NCBI GenBank assembly: GCA_019057475.1
Contig: DXJO01000038.1
Coordinates: forward strand, 20,801-84,800
Origin: Candidatus Thorarchaeota archaeon
Lineage (GTDB): Archaea > Asgardarchaeota > Thorarchaeia > Thorarchaeales > Thorarchaeaceae
Length of the DNA: 64,000 nt
Direction of reading: 5' to 3'
Shown: piece after piece, positions 33,768-42,562 of the stretch
Numbering within the stretch: position 1 is the stretch's first letter
Layout: every line of letters starts with the position of its first letter
The notes under the pieces: model-generated
Databases searched by the model: none
What the model saw: only the letters and a program-made list of their open reading frames with translations
What the model was told of the DNA's origin: nothing
Program-made: the position numbers and the translations under genes

Positions 33768-34205
33768 ATGAAACTTGATCCTATTGACCAGCAGATTATC
33801 ACAATGTTGCAGAACGATGGGAGACGCTCCTACTCTGAGATAGCAGAAACAGTAGGACGCACAGAAGTTACGATTCGGCGTCGCGTTCGTAGACTTGTGG
33901 ATGAAGGGACTATCAAACGGTTTACAGTCGTTCTAGATCCGCTCAAGACTGGACATAAGATTCGCGCGATTATTCGTGTCAAGACAATGATGAAACAGGC
34001 CAGCTTGATTGCCGAGAAGGTGAAGGGGTACGAGGAGGTCGATGAGGCGTATTTCTTGGATGGAGCTTGTGGGCTTATGTTGAAAGTTACTGTTGATGAC
34101 CTTGGGGGACTGCGCAGATTCCTAGAGAAACAACTGGGCAGTGTTTCAGGTGTGGGTGAAGTGGAAACCTGCATCATTCTTGAAGACATCAAGACAATTA
34201 CCTAG
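33768..34205 (+). CDS. Lrp/AsnC-family transcriptional regulator
   Basis: 145-aa regulator. Residues 1-60 are the AsnC helix-turn-helix (LDPIDQQIITMLQNDGRRSY, SEIAETVGRTEVTIRRRVRR, DEGTIKRFTVVLDP). The remainder is the RAM ligand-binding domain (VDEAYFLDGACGLMLKVTVD). The start is ATG 33768 preceded by GGAGATGATGCG; a longer open frame upstream to 33651 crosses the promoter and is not used. Three bases separate it from the JAMM gene, so the two are co-transcribed. Confidence 0.92.
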   Translation: MKLDPIDQQIITMLQNDGRRSYSEIAETVGRTEVTIRRRVRRLVDEGTIKRFTVVLDPLKTGHKIRAIIRVKTMMKQASLIAEKVKGYEEVDEAYFLDGACGLMLKVTVDDLGGLRRFLEKQLGSVSGVGEVETCIILEDIKTIT

Positions 34206-34208
34206 ACT

Positions 34209-34652
34209 GTGAGGCTTCTAAAGGTGCAATACACACTGCATCTTCGAGACCGTGACTTGAGCTTGTTACACACTCATGCCGAGAATTGTCTGCCCCTTGA
34301 ATCAGTCGCACTTCTATTTGGCGTCATTGAAGACCATCTAGTGGTCGTTACGCGCATAGAGTGCGTCAGAAATGAGTCTGACAAAGCAGCAACGTCATTT
34401 TACGTCAATCCGGAAGAGGAGTATCAACTTCTGATGGATGCAGAGGCGCGAGGAGAGGAACTGGTCGGAATCTTCCACTCACATCCGGCGGCCCTAATGC
34501 CTTCATCCTCCGACCTTGACAACATGCGACTTAATCCAGTTGTCTGGTTGATAGCCTCGAAGACATCCGGAGCTTGGAGTAGCAAGGGGTTTGTCTTGGA
34601 TGATGCAATTGCAGTTGAAATTCCCATAATGATCATGGCAGATGTTAGCTAG
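34209..34652 (+). CDS. JAMM/MPN-family metalloprotease
   Basis: 147-aa single-domain JAB1/MPN protein. JAMM residues: Glu in CLPLESVALLFG, the HxH of GIFHSHPAALMPSSSDLDNM, and Ser/Asp of the same block, with one residue fewer than usual between HSH and SxxD. Such proteins are Zn isopeptidases that remove ubiquitin-like or SAMP tags. No ubiquitin-like gene is visible here. GTG start. The last four bases overlap the convergent Pop5 gene. Confidence 0.85.
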   Translation: MRLLKVQYTLHLRDRDLSLLHTHAENCLPLESVALLFGVIEDHLVVVTRIECVRNESDKAATSFYVNPEEEYQLLMDAEARGEELVGIFHSHPAALMPSSSDLDNMRLNPVVWLIASKTSGAWSSKGFVLDDAIAVEIPIMIMADVS

Positions 34653-34954
34653 CTCAATCCCCTTATCGTACCTGAGGTTTTCATAGGTTCGAACGATACA
34701 CGAGTGTTTCCAATTGAATTTATCATTACAGCAGAGGCTATCACTTTCTCGAGCGCAGCCGCATTGCACTGAAGAATCCCAGTTCCTTTCTTTGCGTCGT
34801 AGCTGTTCAAATAGAACTTGGAATCTGCTGCGCATATTTCGCCGTATAGCGAGAGCAAACTTGACCAAATAGCATTCGAGAACTGCTTCTCCGAGATCTC
34901 TGCACCATTCCTGTGCAGAGTGAACTGCAGATACCGCTTTCTAGTCTTTTTCAC
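34649..34954 (-). CDS. rnp2: RNase P protein component 2 (Pop5)
   Basis: 101-aa RNase P subunit that pairs with Rpp30 to activate the RNA catalyst in tRNA 5' processing. Recognised by KKTRKRYLQFTLHRNG at the start, the helix SNAIWSSLLSLYGEI and the end strands GILQCNAAALEKVIASAVMI, VSFEPMKTSGTI. Overlaps rnp3 by 14 bases in the conserved archaeal operon eL15-exosome protein-Rpp30-Pop5. Convergent with the JAMM gene. Confidence 0.88.
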   Translation of the reverse strand: MKKTRKRYLQFTLHRNGAEISEKQFSNAIWSSLLSLYGEICAADSKFYLNSYDAKKGTGILQCNAAALEKVIASAVMINSIGNTRVSFEPMKTSGTIRGLS

Positions 34955-35642
34955 GATTACCCCCTCGCTTCACAATCTCAACCCCCGGACCTACAAACTC
35001 CGAACTCAGCTTTCTCTCATTACGCTCAACAATCCGCTGAGGGGTATTGAACACGGCCTCTCTCGAATCTACTCTATTCATGCCAAGCATGAAACCAATG
35101 TATGTCATGGCCATTGGAGATCTCATGTTGATTGGATGGCTTGCTCCGCTCGATAGCACAATCTTCATGCCTGCATCGAGAGCAATTCTTGTAGATTCTC
35201 TGAAGCCCTTGAGGACCCTTGATCTATTCAGTCCTGCGGACTGCAGAATGGCCGTAAACTGAATCTCCAAGGCAGTTCCTGAATGTTCAGCCATGTGGGC
35301 CGTGCTTTCCTTTAGTGTGCTGCCAATATTGTCCTCTCCCAGGGTAAGCAGGTCTACCCTACGGTCCTCAGCCGCCCAATTCGAGGTTTCCACACCAGCT
35401 AACGGAAATGCTACAATTACTGCACGTCTTCTTAGATTTCCCAGTTCCTTCTTCAAGGAATGTATGCGTTTGCCATCTAAGACGGCCCGAGCGTATAGGA
35501 CAAGTCCTTTCCTACTCACCACGACGGGTTCATCGAGATTAATCGAAGGTGCAATTCCAGTGATTCCAAGCCTACCTGCCATATCTTCGAATTCACCTAA
35601 CCTTTCTGAGCCGGGAATTCTCACATTCAGGTCTATTGGCAT
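34941..35642 (-). CDS. rnp3: RNase P protein component 3 (Rpp30)
   Basis: 233-aa TIM-barrel-like RNase P subunit. Signals: MPIDLNVRIPGSERLGEFED, VDLLTLGEDN, ALEIQFTAILQSAG (the EI/F-N/Q segment of the family), IVLSSGASHPINMRSP and a C-terminal NTPQRIVERNE, all near-canonical for archaeal Rpp30. Spaced 20 bases after the exosome-related gene; overlaps pop5. Confidence 0.9.
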   Translation of the reverse strand: MPIDLNVRIPGSERLGEFEDMAGRLGITGIAPSINLDEPVVVSRKGLVLYARAVLDGKRIHSLKKELGNLRRRAVIVAFPLAGVETSNWAAEDRRVDLLTLGEDNIGSTLKESTAHMAEHSGTALEIQFTAILQSAGLNRSRVLKGFRESTRIALDAGMKIVLSSGASHPINMRSPMAMTYIGFMLGMNRVDSREAVFNTPQRIVERNERKLSSEFVGPGVEIVKRGGNREKD

Positions 35643-35662
35643 TAGAACTGTCCTCCAGAAAC

Positions 35663-36106
35663 CTACAGTTGGCTCCTCACCAGAGCGATTGCATCATCAA
35701 GAACACACCTAGGATACTGTCTTAGATATACTTTGACACCGACAATGTCAGGGCCTCGGGCTAGAGTGATCCGTTCCAAGAAGGCTTCCTGCTTGTCAAG
35801 CCTGAGAAAGAGCACGCACCGTTCGCTAATGCGTTTATGCAATGTTCTGCCAATTTCGAGTCTGTCTTCTTGAGGGAACGCCTTCATTAGATAGTCAAAT
35901 GTGAGCTTACAGTCCTTCTTCCGATTCAGAACCGCAGAAACAATGACAATCGGGACTTGGTTGTGACTCTGCGTCTTGTTCATCTCTATTTTCAGGTCCT
36001 GACGAATCTCCTCCGCGTAAACATTCGTCACAGCAGCCCTTACTCTATCTATACTCTCAGTTGCATGCGAGTAGGCCCGCGCTTCTATTCGGCTAATGAA
36101 TGGCAT
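35663..36106 (-). CDS. Exosome-associated RNA-binding protein (COG1325/DUF54-like)
   Basis: 147-aa protein of the family found between eL15 and Rpp30 in archaea and predicted to bind RNA near the exosome. Family-like features: SRIEARAYSHATESIDRVRA at the N-terminus, LTFDYLMKAFPQEDRLEIGR in the middle and LFLRLDKQEAFLERITLARG. The exact molecular role is unknown. In operon with its neighbours (29 and 20 base gaps). Confidence 0.82.
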   Translation of the reverse strand: MPFISRIEARAYSHATESIDRVRAAVTNVYAEEIRQDLKIEMNKTQSHNQVPIVIVSAVLNRKKDCKLTFDYLMKAFPQEDRLEIGRTLHKRISERCVLFLRLDKQEAFLERITLARGPDIVGVKVYLRQYPRCVLDDAIALVRSQL

Positions 36107-36135
36107 GTTAGACCCCGTCAGAGGATTTTCATCAA

Positions 36136-36717
36136 CTACTTACCTACGTTACCCTTTGCACCAAGAGACGGCCTGATTTTCTCGGCACCTTTGCCCTTCT
36201 TCCTCAAGCCTCTACTTCTCTTACCGGCTGAAGTGAGTCCGCGATTTTCACGTCCCTTTTGAGTAACGTCACAGATCCAGTTGATTTGCGGATCATTATA
36301 GATGACAGGATGATTTGGATCCACCATGATTACTTCATGCCAGACCCACTTATGATCCGAACCGACCCAATACGAGTTGAGCACACGAAGGTTTGGAAGC
36401 TTCCGACCAGCCCGCTCTTCAGCAATCCACCGCCGTGATTTTTGAGGTGTGTATTTGACCACACCCATACTCCTGGGTTTCCTGCCCATTTTGGGTCTTG
36501 GCTTCTCACGCGGTCCTCTGCCAGTCATGACTCTGACAACCACATAACCTTGCTTTGCCTTGTAACCCAAATTGCGCGCCCTTCCAAGCCTCGTTGGTCG
36601 CTTGAGTCTTACAATTCTACCTTGTTTTCTCCAGATCATCAATCTGCTTCTAACAATCTCGGAGCGCTCTTTCTGCTCGTTAATCCAGGCTACATTCATG
36701 TGTCTATAAGCCGACAT
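36136..36717 (-). CDS. rpl15e: Large ribosomal subunit protein eL15
   Basis: 193-aa ribosomal protein. Canonical stretches: [67 protein letters not shown] and [20 protein letters not shown]. Very basic C-terminal tail. ATG at 36717. First gene of the RNase P/exosome operon; its upstream region holds the structured element at 36751-36852. Confidence 0.97.
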   Translation of the reverse strand: MSAYRHMNVAWINEQKERSEIVRSRLMIWRKQGRIVRLKRPTRLGRARNLGYKAKQGYVVVRVMTGRGPREKPRPKMGRKPRSMGVVKYTPQKSRRWIAEERAGRKLPNLRVLNSYWVGSDHKWVWHEVIMVDPNHPVIYNDPQINWICDVTQKGRENRGLTSAGKRSRGLRKKGKGAEKIRPSLGAKGNVGK

Positions 36718-36750
36718 TTCAATTGCCTTCCTTTGCAGTGATTAAATTCG

Positions 36751-36852
36751 CTTTGTTTGTGGTTCAGCCCTAATGGGCCACATCCCTTGCGGACGTATCC
36801 GCCAACACAAAGGAACGGTTTGGCCTGACCAAGCATTCTTGGTCTAAGCCAA
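36751..36852 (-). ncRNA. Structured element before eL15 (leader or small RNA)
   Basis: Four helices can be drawn here: CTTTGT 36751-36756 with ACAAAG 36807-36812, enclosing GTG/CAC plus GCCC/GGGC and GCGGA-CGTA-TCCGC; then TTGGC..GACCAAG-CATT-CTTGGTC..GCCAA at 36820-36852. Together they form a three-way junction next to a long hairpin. Strand is uncertain; on the minus strand it would be the eL15 leader, about 34 bases before the ATG. It is not a tRNA. Function is unknown. Confidence 0.4.
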
Positions 36853-36894
36853 TCCCTGTCCATTGATATTCGCTTAAAGAGTTAGCGATGCAAC

Positions 36895-37812
36895 TTACTT
36901 GAACTCGTTGATGACCTTCTCAGCGGTCAGCTCGCCGACCCTTACTTGCGCCTCTTTAGTAGATGACGCGAGGTGTGGCGTTGCGACTAATCTCGGGTGT
37001 TTTACGAGTTTCCAGTCGGTTGGTGGTTCAGCAGTGTAAACATCAAGAGCAGCGCCAGCTATCAGTCCCTCGTCAAGCGCTCTTAGGAGTGCTGCTTCGT
37101 CAACGACACCCCCACGAGCTGTGTTTATCACATACGCAGTCTTCTTCATGCGCTTGAACTGATCATCACCAATCATACCCTTGGTTTCCGGTGACATGGG
37201 CACATTCATTGTGAGATAGTCTGCTTGCTCAATCATTTCGTCAAGCTCTACCTGTGTAGCGCCCAGTTTCTTTGCCTCCTCCTCTCTGCCAGGCCTGTCT
37301 TTCTTGACAATCATGACCTCCATGTCGAAGGCCTTGCCGCGTTTGATAATCTCCTTACCAATTCGTCCGAAGCCAATCACACCAAGCTTCTTCTGCCAGA
37401 GTTCGGTGCCCTTGAGCTTCTTCTTCTCCCACCTCTCATCCTTCATGGAGCTGTCCGCCACGGGAACTTTCCTAGCAAGAGCGAACATCAGAGCAAAGAC
37501 CATCTCAGCCACAGACACGGATGGAGCCTCTGGTGTGTTCATCACCTTCACTCCGTGCGTCTTAGCAGCTTCTTGGTCCACATTATCCAGGCCAACCCCT
37601 GCTCTAACAATCAGTTTTAGATTATCAGCAGCGGCTATGACGTCCTTTGTCATCTTTGTAGCACTTCGGATAACAACACAATCAAACCCTTTGATCTGCT
37701 CCTCAATGGGACCATCCTTTTCCTTGTTTCTGAGAACAATCTCAAGACCTGCATCTTTCATTTTCTGCACAGCTGATTCTGCTAATGCATCTGCAATAAG
37801 TATTCGAGCCAT
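36895..37812 (-). CDS. serA: D-3-phosphoglycerate dehydrogenase-like 2-hydroxyacid dehydrogenase
   Basis: 305-aa NAD-dependent dehydrogenase. NAD fold: KKLGVIGFGRIGKEIIKRG. Catalytic Arg in INTARGGVVDE, Glu in LDVYTAEPPTD, His in VATPHLASSTKEAQ. The ACT domain of long SerA is absent, as is common in archaea and in the shorter class. First step of serine synthesis from 3-phosphoglycerate is the likely role; other 2-hydroxyacids are possible. No other serine genes nearby. Confidence 0.88.
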   Translation of the reverse strand: MARILIADALAESAVQKMKDAGLEIVLRNKEKDGPIEEQIKGFDCVVIRSATKMTKDVIAAADNLKLIVRAGVGLDNVDQEAAKTHGVKVMNTPEAPSVSVAEMVFALMFALARKVPVADSSMKDERWEKKKLKGTELWQKKLGVIGFGRIGKEIIKRGKAFDMEVMIVKKDRPGREEEAKKLGATQVELDEMIEQADYLTMNVPMSPETKGMIGDDQFKRMKKTAYVINTARGGVVDEAALLRALDEGLIAGAALDVYTAEPPTDWKLVKHPRLVATPHLASSTKEAQVRVGELTAEKVINEFK

Positions 37813-37914
37813 CGTTGAAACCTCTCAATCTGACGACGCGCCAAGTCAACCCATTGCCATCTTAAACTTGACGACTCCAATATTTTCTTAAGTCTGGGCG
37901 CCGTTTTGAGGATT

Positions 37915-38451
37915 ATGAAGCGCGAGTTGAAGCCTTCCACGGCATTAGTTCCTTGTCCTGTTGTCCTCCTTAGTGTCACGGGAGAGGAAAAACCCAACAT
38001 AATCACGCTCTCTTGGGCTGCAAATGTATGTAGCAAGCCACCCACAATTGCAGTTGGCATAAGGCAAAATCGTTACAGCCACAAGATGGTGCAAGAAGCT
38101 GGTGACTTCGTCTTGAACATACCCTCAGCCAAGCAGATTGAGGCGACTGTGTTCTCCGGCACGAAGTCAGGCCGTGAATTTGACAAGTTTGCAGAGTGTG
38201 GATTCACAGCTGCAAAAGCATCCAAAGTAACATCACCAATGATAGAGGAGTGCCCAATCAACATAGAATGCAAGACAACGCAGATAGTTGGACTTGGATC
38301 TCATGATTTGTTCATTGCCGAAGTTGTTGCGGTACATATAGACGAATCAGTACTAGGAGAGAAAGGGCGTCTGGATCCTTCAAAGGCACGCTTTTTCACC
38401 TATCTACCACTGATAGGCAAGTACTGGACATTGGGAGAACAACTGCCCTAG
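37915..38451 (+). CDS. Flavin reductase-like FMN-binding protein
   Basis: 178-aa split-barrel flavoprotein. Typical features: PCPVVLLSVTGEEKPNIITL, SWAANVCSKPPTIAVGIR and DFVLNIPSAKQI, then the C-terminal FFTYLPLIGKYWTLGE. ATG 37915; a TTG nine bases upstream is in frame. Members reduce flavins or act as small ferric/hydroxyacid-linked reductases; the partner is unknown. Divergent from serA. Confidence 0.88.
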   Translation: MKRELKPSTALVPCPVVLLSVTGEEKPNIITLSWAANVCSKPPTIAVGIRQNRYSHKMVQEAGDFVLNIPSAKQIEATVFSGTKSGREFDKFAECGFTAAKASKVTSPMIEECPINIECKTTQIVGLGSHDLFIAEVVAVHIDESVLGEKGRLDPSKARFFTYLPLIGKYWTLGEQLP

Positions 38452-38717
38452 ACCGCTTCAACCTCTAGCTCTATTTCCGCCTCTGATTCTTCGCACGATT
38501 CAGAAGAAACGTAGGCACCAAAGGGAATGTGACTATGGGCGAGGAATATATCGAATGTTATTCCCGCGAGAAAACTCCAAGAAAAAAATGATTCAATCGA
38601 TGCTGTACAAGTCTGCCATGCACTCCATCCATCTGAGCCAGGCGTCTCCTGCTTCATGGTGGAGTTCCAGCTCATTCAGATTCGGAGCAATTTACGTGGA
38701 ATTGTTGTTCCCAGACA

Positions 38718-39860
38718 TCAGCTAAGTATTGCCTCCAGATAATAGAGCAACATCTGATTTAGAAAGAATGTAACCAGTATCAGTGCTAGAGCACCAACAG
38801 CTTTCAACATCAGTGTGAGATCCGAAGGCCATGTCTTCATTTTCTGGACTTGCTCGAATAATTGGGTCAACTGCAGACTCACAAGTGTCAGCTGTTGAGA
38901 CGGAGGATCATTCTTCATTGGCGAAGTTGCCAAGTACCTCCTGATATCAGAGAGCACTGTATTGACCTCGTTGCTGACTTCCCCTAGGTGTTTCCTCTTC
39001 TCCTCATCGAGCACCTTGTGAATATAATATTGAGGAGCAAGAAAGAACACGCAGATCGTTCCCACAGCCATGATGAGTCCTAACGCGGGTATGAAAGCTG
39101 TTAACGGGTTCGCTTGACCCACTGTATGAACAACATAGACAAGAAGCGGCATTATCAACAGCAGCAGCGTGGAATACATGAACACACCTTGGAGGAGCAC
39201 TTCAGAGAAGGTAACAAGTCCGCCGGCTCGATCGGGTGATATTGGTTCCACGGAGATTTTCAAAGTTCTCCCAATCTCTTTTGAAACCGAAATAATTACG
39301 AGGCCTATCCAGATTGCTATTCCAAACATTGGCAGCATGACCAGGCTGAACTCCACAATTGCAAGGTACAACCATGGAAACGAGAATGGAGGAAAGGGAA
39401 GAAGACCGTTAGGCATGGTCGGCATGACAAAGAGAAAAATCGAAGCGATCGCGAGAATGACGAAAGGTATCCCGGGCAAAATACCCCTTGGGCTGCTCAA
39501 CCGTTTGAATATACCATTGAGATATTCTTCGAATTCATCATCCTCAATCACAAAGACATACCTAATCTCTCTAATTTTCATCTCTAATGTCCTGTAGTAG
39601 CTATCTAGGAAATACAGACCCACTGCTATAATCAATGAAAAATCCAACTGGGCAAGATGGATAAACGAGAAGAATATGTCTGCCAGATTTCCTGTAGATG
39701 CAGCCACTACCAAGAAGATTAGGTACGTTGTAGCCCAGACCACCAAGATAGATTGTCTGAGTGTAAATGGGCCCTTCGAAAGAACCGCAATTATTGGGTG
39801 CGCTCTATTTTGATTCACAGACGACCCCAATTGCACACGATTCCGCTCCCGGATATTCAT
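38718..39860 (-). CDS. Polytopic membrane protein of unknown function
   Basis: 380-aa protein with about six transmembrane segments: residues 36-56 (VVWATTYLIFLVVAAS), 70-90, 135-150 (VILAIASIFLFVMP), 165-190, 225-285 (two segments) and a C-terminal ALILVTFFLNQMLLYYLEAI. A cytosolic charged helix of about 55 residues (LDEEKRKHLGEVSNEVNTVL) precedes the last segment. I do not recognise a family. The 266 bases before the flavin reductase hold only a 75-codon frame without protein-like composition. Confidence 0.7.
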   Translation of the reverse strand: MNIRERNRVQLGSSVNQNRAHPIIAVLSKGPFTLRQSILVVWATTYLIFLVVAASTGNLADIFFSFIHLAQLDFSLIIAVGLYFLDSYYRTLEMKIREIRYVFVIEDDEFEEYLNGIFKRLSSPRGILPGIPFVILAIASIFLFVMPTMPNGLLPFPPFSFPWLYLAIVEFSLVMLPMFGIAIWIGLVIISVSKEIGRTLKISVEPISPDRAGGLVTFSEVLLQGVFMYSTLLLLIMPLLVYVVHTVGQANPLTAFIPALGLIMAVGTICVFFLAPQYYIHKVLDEEKRKHLGEVSNEVNTVLSDIRRYLATSPMKNDPPSQQLTLVSLQLTQLFEQVQKMKTWPSDLTLMLKAVGALALILVTFFLNQMLLYYLEAILS

Positions 39861-40284
39861 TGATACCGCCCCTTTTGTATCTCACGTTCCATGGTAGTTG
39901 GCCAGTGAAATCGTGTCACATGCCCAGAATCCACCTCAAGTGTATTCGGAAAGGCGAAGAAAAGTACTACGAGCAAGCTGTTTCTATAAACAAATGGCCA
40001 ATATAATAAAAATACTAAACGCTACCTTTTCTTGAGAAACACTACGGCAATGATGACGATTGGCAGCATGAAGAAGGCAACCCTGGAGAGGGGCCAGGAT
40101 TGAATCCACTACATAGGGCAAGTGATTTATTACAAAGATGGCGTATTGTTATTTCGCGTTTTGGATTCATGAAAAGCCTCAAGTTCTTGGACGGCATTCG
40201 CTGCCAGTAGAAACCTAGTATCAGTCGAAACAAGCCATGTCAATCCAATGATAGATTATAGCGAAGCACAATTAATGGTCCAGG
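39861..40284. other. 424-base intergenic stretch, no gene seen
   Basis: AT-rich in part (ATATAATAAAAATAC near 40000). A short palindrome GGATT-C-AATCC occurs at about 40097-40107 but does not fit a tRNA T-arm. Candidate promoter DNA for the membrane-protein gene lies at its left end. No open frame of protein-like content is present. Confidence 0.5.
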
Positions 40285-41514
40285 TCATTTCTTGCGAGTC
40301 GGATGCGACTTTGCTGATATAATGCAAATAACGTCTCGATCCTTGAGAGCGTGCTTGTCACTGATTTGCATCTTTGTCCGTGCATCGATGGCATGTATGA
40401 AGCTATCCATTAGATCTGTATGAATGACGCCAGCGAATTCCTTAGCTGTTATTCCTTTGGGCACCAAAAAGACATCTGGCAAGACGTTTCCATCCCCATC
40501 CGCAAGGGCATTGGCATCGTGCACGGGGTAGACAGTTATCATATCTAGGAAATCGAAAACGGCTTTGTTCAACAGGTTCTGTACACCAGTGCCTCCATGC
40601 TTCTTGAGAATCTCTTCTCTTATCTTCTCCAGCTGAGCCAGCTCGGCCTCATTGAGCACATCGGCTTTCGTTATCTCGAAATCATCATCGCCGGGGATGT
40701 AGCGAATCACACCTTTCTTGTCCAAATCCTTGAGCGCCTTTTCAGCCAGAGCGCTCACGGGAACGACCAGTAGCTCGGGAAAGGTCTCCTGCAGGCGCTT
40801 GAAGTTCTTTTCAGAAGTGGGCCTGTCAATCTTGTTGGCCGCTATGATTATCGGCTTTGCTATCCTCTGCAGAGTCCTGACGAATTCCTTTATCTCTTCT
40901 TCAGTCCAGTTATCTGCAGCTTCGGCCTTCAGTCCTGTGTCCCGAACTGCCTTGAGTATGTGTCCTCTGGATATCTTGAGCCCCGAGAGTTTCTCCAGAA
41001 GTAACTCATCGAGTTTCGCTCCTTCAGCTCTAACCCGCCCAACGATTCTCTTCCAGTCTTTCTGGACAATGGCTAGTGTCCACGCAGTAATCTCTTCCTC
41101 CAAGAACTTCACATCTTCAACGGGATCATGACTGCCTGCATCCATCTCTTGGCCCTCGGCGTCCAAGGCCCCGCTAGCGTCAACAATATGAATCAGAACA
41201 TCTGCCTGTCTAAGGTCGTCCAGAAACTGATTACCCATCCCCCTCCCCGCATGAGCACCTGGTACTAAGCCTGGCACGTCAATCATCTTGATGGGTACAA
41301 GCCTGATGCCATCAATACAGATCGAATTCTGTGGGTTATCTGTCACATCGAAGTCTCTACATGCGCACTGCGTTCGGACATGGGTCACGCCCAAATTAGC
41401 CTCGATTGTTGTGAATGGATAACTCCCTACCTTGAAATCGGTCATACAGGCTGCATTTGTGAAAGATGTCTTGCCACATGAAGGCTTGCCAACTATACCA
41501 ACACTGAATCCCAT
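40285..41514 (-). CDS. OBG/YchF-type GTPase with TGS domain
   Basis: 409-aa translation-factor-like GTPase. G1 is GIVGKPSCGKTSFTNA (variant P-loop), G3 is IDVPGLVPGAHAG, G4 is AANKIDRP and the second half ends with a TGS-type domain (FLDMITVYPVHDANALADGD, VFLVPKGITAKEFAGVIHTD). This is the archaeal YchF branch, which uses GTP or ATP and associates with ribosomes. Full length. Promoter faces the nifX-like operon across 189 bases. Confidence 0.92.
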   Translation of the reverse strand: MGFSVGIVGKPSCGKTSFTNAACMTDFKVGSYPFTTIEANLGVTHVRTQCACRDFDVTDNPQNSICIDGIRLVPIKMIDVPGLVPGAHAGRGMGNQFLDDLRQADVLIHIVDASGALDAEGQEMDAGSHDPVEDVKFLEEEITAWTLAIVQKDWKRIVGRVRAEGAKLDELLLEKLSGLKISRGHILKAVRDTGLKAEAADNWTEEEIKEFVRTLQRIAKPIIIAANKIDRPTSEKNFKRLQETFPELLVVPVSALAEKALKDLDKKGVIRYIPGDDDFEITKADVLNEAELAQLEKIREEILKKHGGTGVQNLLNKAVFDFLDMITVYPVHDANALADGDGNVLPDVFLVPKGITAKEFAGVIHTDLMDSFIHAIDARTKMQISDKHALKDRDVICIISAKSHPTRKK

Positions 41515-41645
41515 CGTGACTCACTTCCCTTGTACATTACTAGATTGCTCACCCTACATGATAAATCATTACTCTAACGTCTAGATAACACGTTCTCCTC
41601 TCTCGGCAGTCTAAGCGCTTCTCTCGTTCCATACCGATGAGTTTT

Positions 41646-41686
41646 TATGAATCCAGATTCACAACCTAGTATGAATCCAGATTCAT
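41646..41686. promoter_or_regulatory. Tandem palindromic operators upstream of the NifX-MinD operon
   Basis: TATGAATCCAGATTCA (41646-41661) and TATGAATCCAGATTCAT (41670-41686). Each contains TGAATC-CA-GATTCA, a perfect inverted repeat; start-to-start spacing is 24 bases. They end 17 bases before the ATG at 41704, overlapping the probable promoter, so repression is likely. The regulator is unknown; the DUF134 protein at 44776 is one candidate. Confidence 0.72.
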
Positions 41687-41703
41687 TATACAGGGTGTGA
41701 AAA

Positions 41704-42177
41704 ATGGCGAAAATTTGTGTAACCTCTCAAGGTAACGACCTAGCTGCTCCTATCGATCCTCGGTTTGGTAGATGCGCTTACTTTATTATAGCCGACTCAG
41801 AAACCATGCAATTCGAGGCTATCTCTAACTCGGCCATGCGTGCCTCTGGCGGTGCCGGTATCCAAGCCGCACAGACGGTTGCATCAATGGGTGTGGAAGC
41901 CGTGATTACTGGTAGTGTTGGCCCAAACGCCTATCCCGCACTTCAGAATGCTGGCATTGAAATCATGACTGGCGTATCAGGCACAGTTAAGGATGCAATC
42001 GAGAGCTTCAAGCAGGGATCACTGACCAAGCTTGCTACTCCCGGACCGACCCAAAAGGGTTACGGAGTTGGAATGGGTGGCGGCATGGGTGGCGGTATGG
42101 GCCGTGGTGGCGGGCGTGGTCGCGGCGGAGGACGTGGTGGAGGACGTGGCGGCGGTGGAGGTCGCGGTAGGTGGTAG
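41704..42177 (+). CDS. NifX/NifB-type (dinitrogenase Fe-Mo cofactor domain) protein with Gly-rich tail
   Basis: 157-aa protein. The first 115 residues are the NifX-like fold (KICVTSQGNDLAAPIDPRFG, CAYFIIADSETM, GIQAAQTVASMGVEAVITG, NAYPALQNAGIEIMTG). The tail is a run of Gly/Arg/Met repeats (GMGGGMGRGGGRGRGGG). No nitrogenase genes are present. Such genes with MinD-ferredoxin ATPases are common in anaerobic archaea and likely handle iron-sulfur or metal clusters. First gene behind the double operator. Confidence 0.9.
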   Translation: MAKICVTSQGNDLAAPIDPRFGRCAYFIIADSETMQFEAISNSAMRASGGAGIQAAQTVASMGVEAVITGSVGPNAYPALQNAGIEIMTGVSGTVKDAIESFKQGSLTKLATPGPTQKGYGVGMGGGMGGGMGRGGGRGRGGGRGGGRGGGGGRGRW

Positions 42178-42179
42178 AA

Positions 42180-42548
42180 ATGACGAGTAAAGTCTTAATC
42201 CCAACTGATGATTCAGAAGGAAAAGTGGTTGCTGCGCATTTCGGTCGCGCTCAATACTTCACGGTATTTGATTTAAACGACGATGGTTCGGTTTCTGCTA
42301 AAACGGTTCATGCCAGTACTAGCGAACACTCAGGCGGTAGGGGACATGCGCACGATAATGTGCTGAACTACCAGCCTAACGTCATTATCGTAAGCGGGAT
42401 GGGCCCCCGAGGAATTAGAAGTTTCGAGAGTCAGAATATTGCTGTCCTTAGGGCAAACAGCCACTCAGTCGATGACGTCGTAGCCTCTTTTGTCAAGCGA
42501 GAGCTTGAAGAGCTCACGGAAGGCTGTGCAGACGCACATCACAAGTAG
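42180..42548 (+). CDS. Second NifX-type protein
   Basis: 122-aa protein with the same fold without the glycine tail: KVLIPTDDSEGKVVAAHFGR, YFTVFDLNDDG, VIIVSGMGPRGIRSFESQNI and a C-terminal CADAHHK. Start ATG 42180, two bases after the preceding stop. The closing Cys/His residues could bind metal. In operon with 41704 and the MinD genes. Confidence 0.88.
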   Translation: MTSKVLIPTDDSEGKVVAAHFGRAQYFTVFDLNDDGSVSAKTVHASTSEHSGGRGHAHDNVLNYQPNVIIVSGMGPRGIRSFESQNIAVLRANSHSVDDVVASFVKRELEELTEGCADAHHK

Positions 42549-42562
42549 ACAGCAATCAAATC

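Noticed and set aside
38448-38675. 75-codon minus-strand frame
   Set aside because: Overlaps the end of the flavin reductase gene, no family resemblance, no ribosome site; treated as non-coding.
41704-42548. Nitrogenase-linked locus because of NifX-type domains
   Set aside because: No nifHDK or nifB radical SAM genes are present; the NifX/MinD-ferredoxin/DUF134/DUF5320 set is a separate, common anaerobe cluster.
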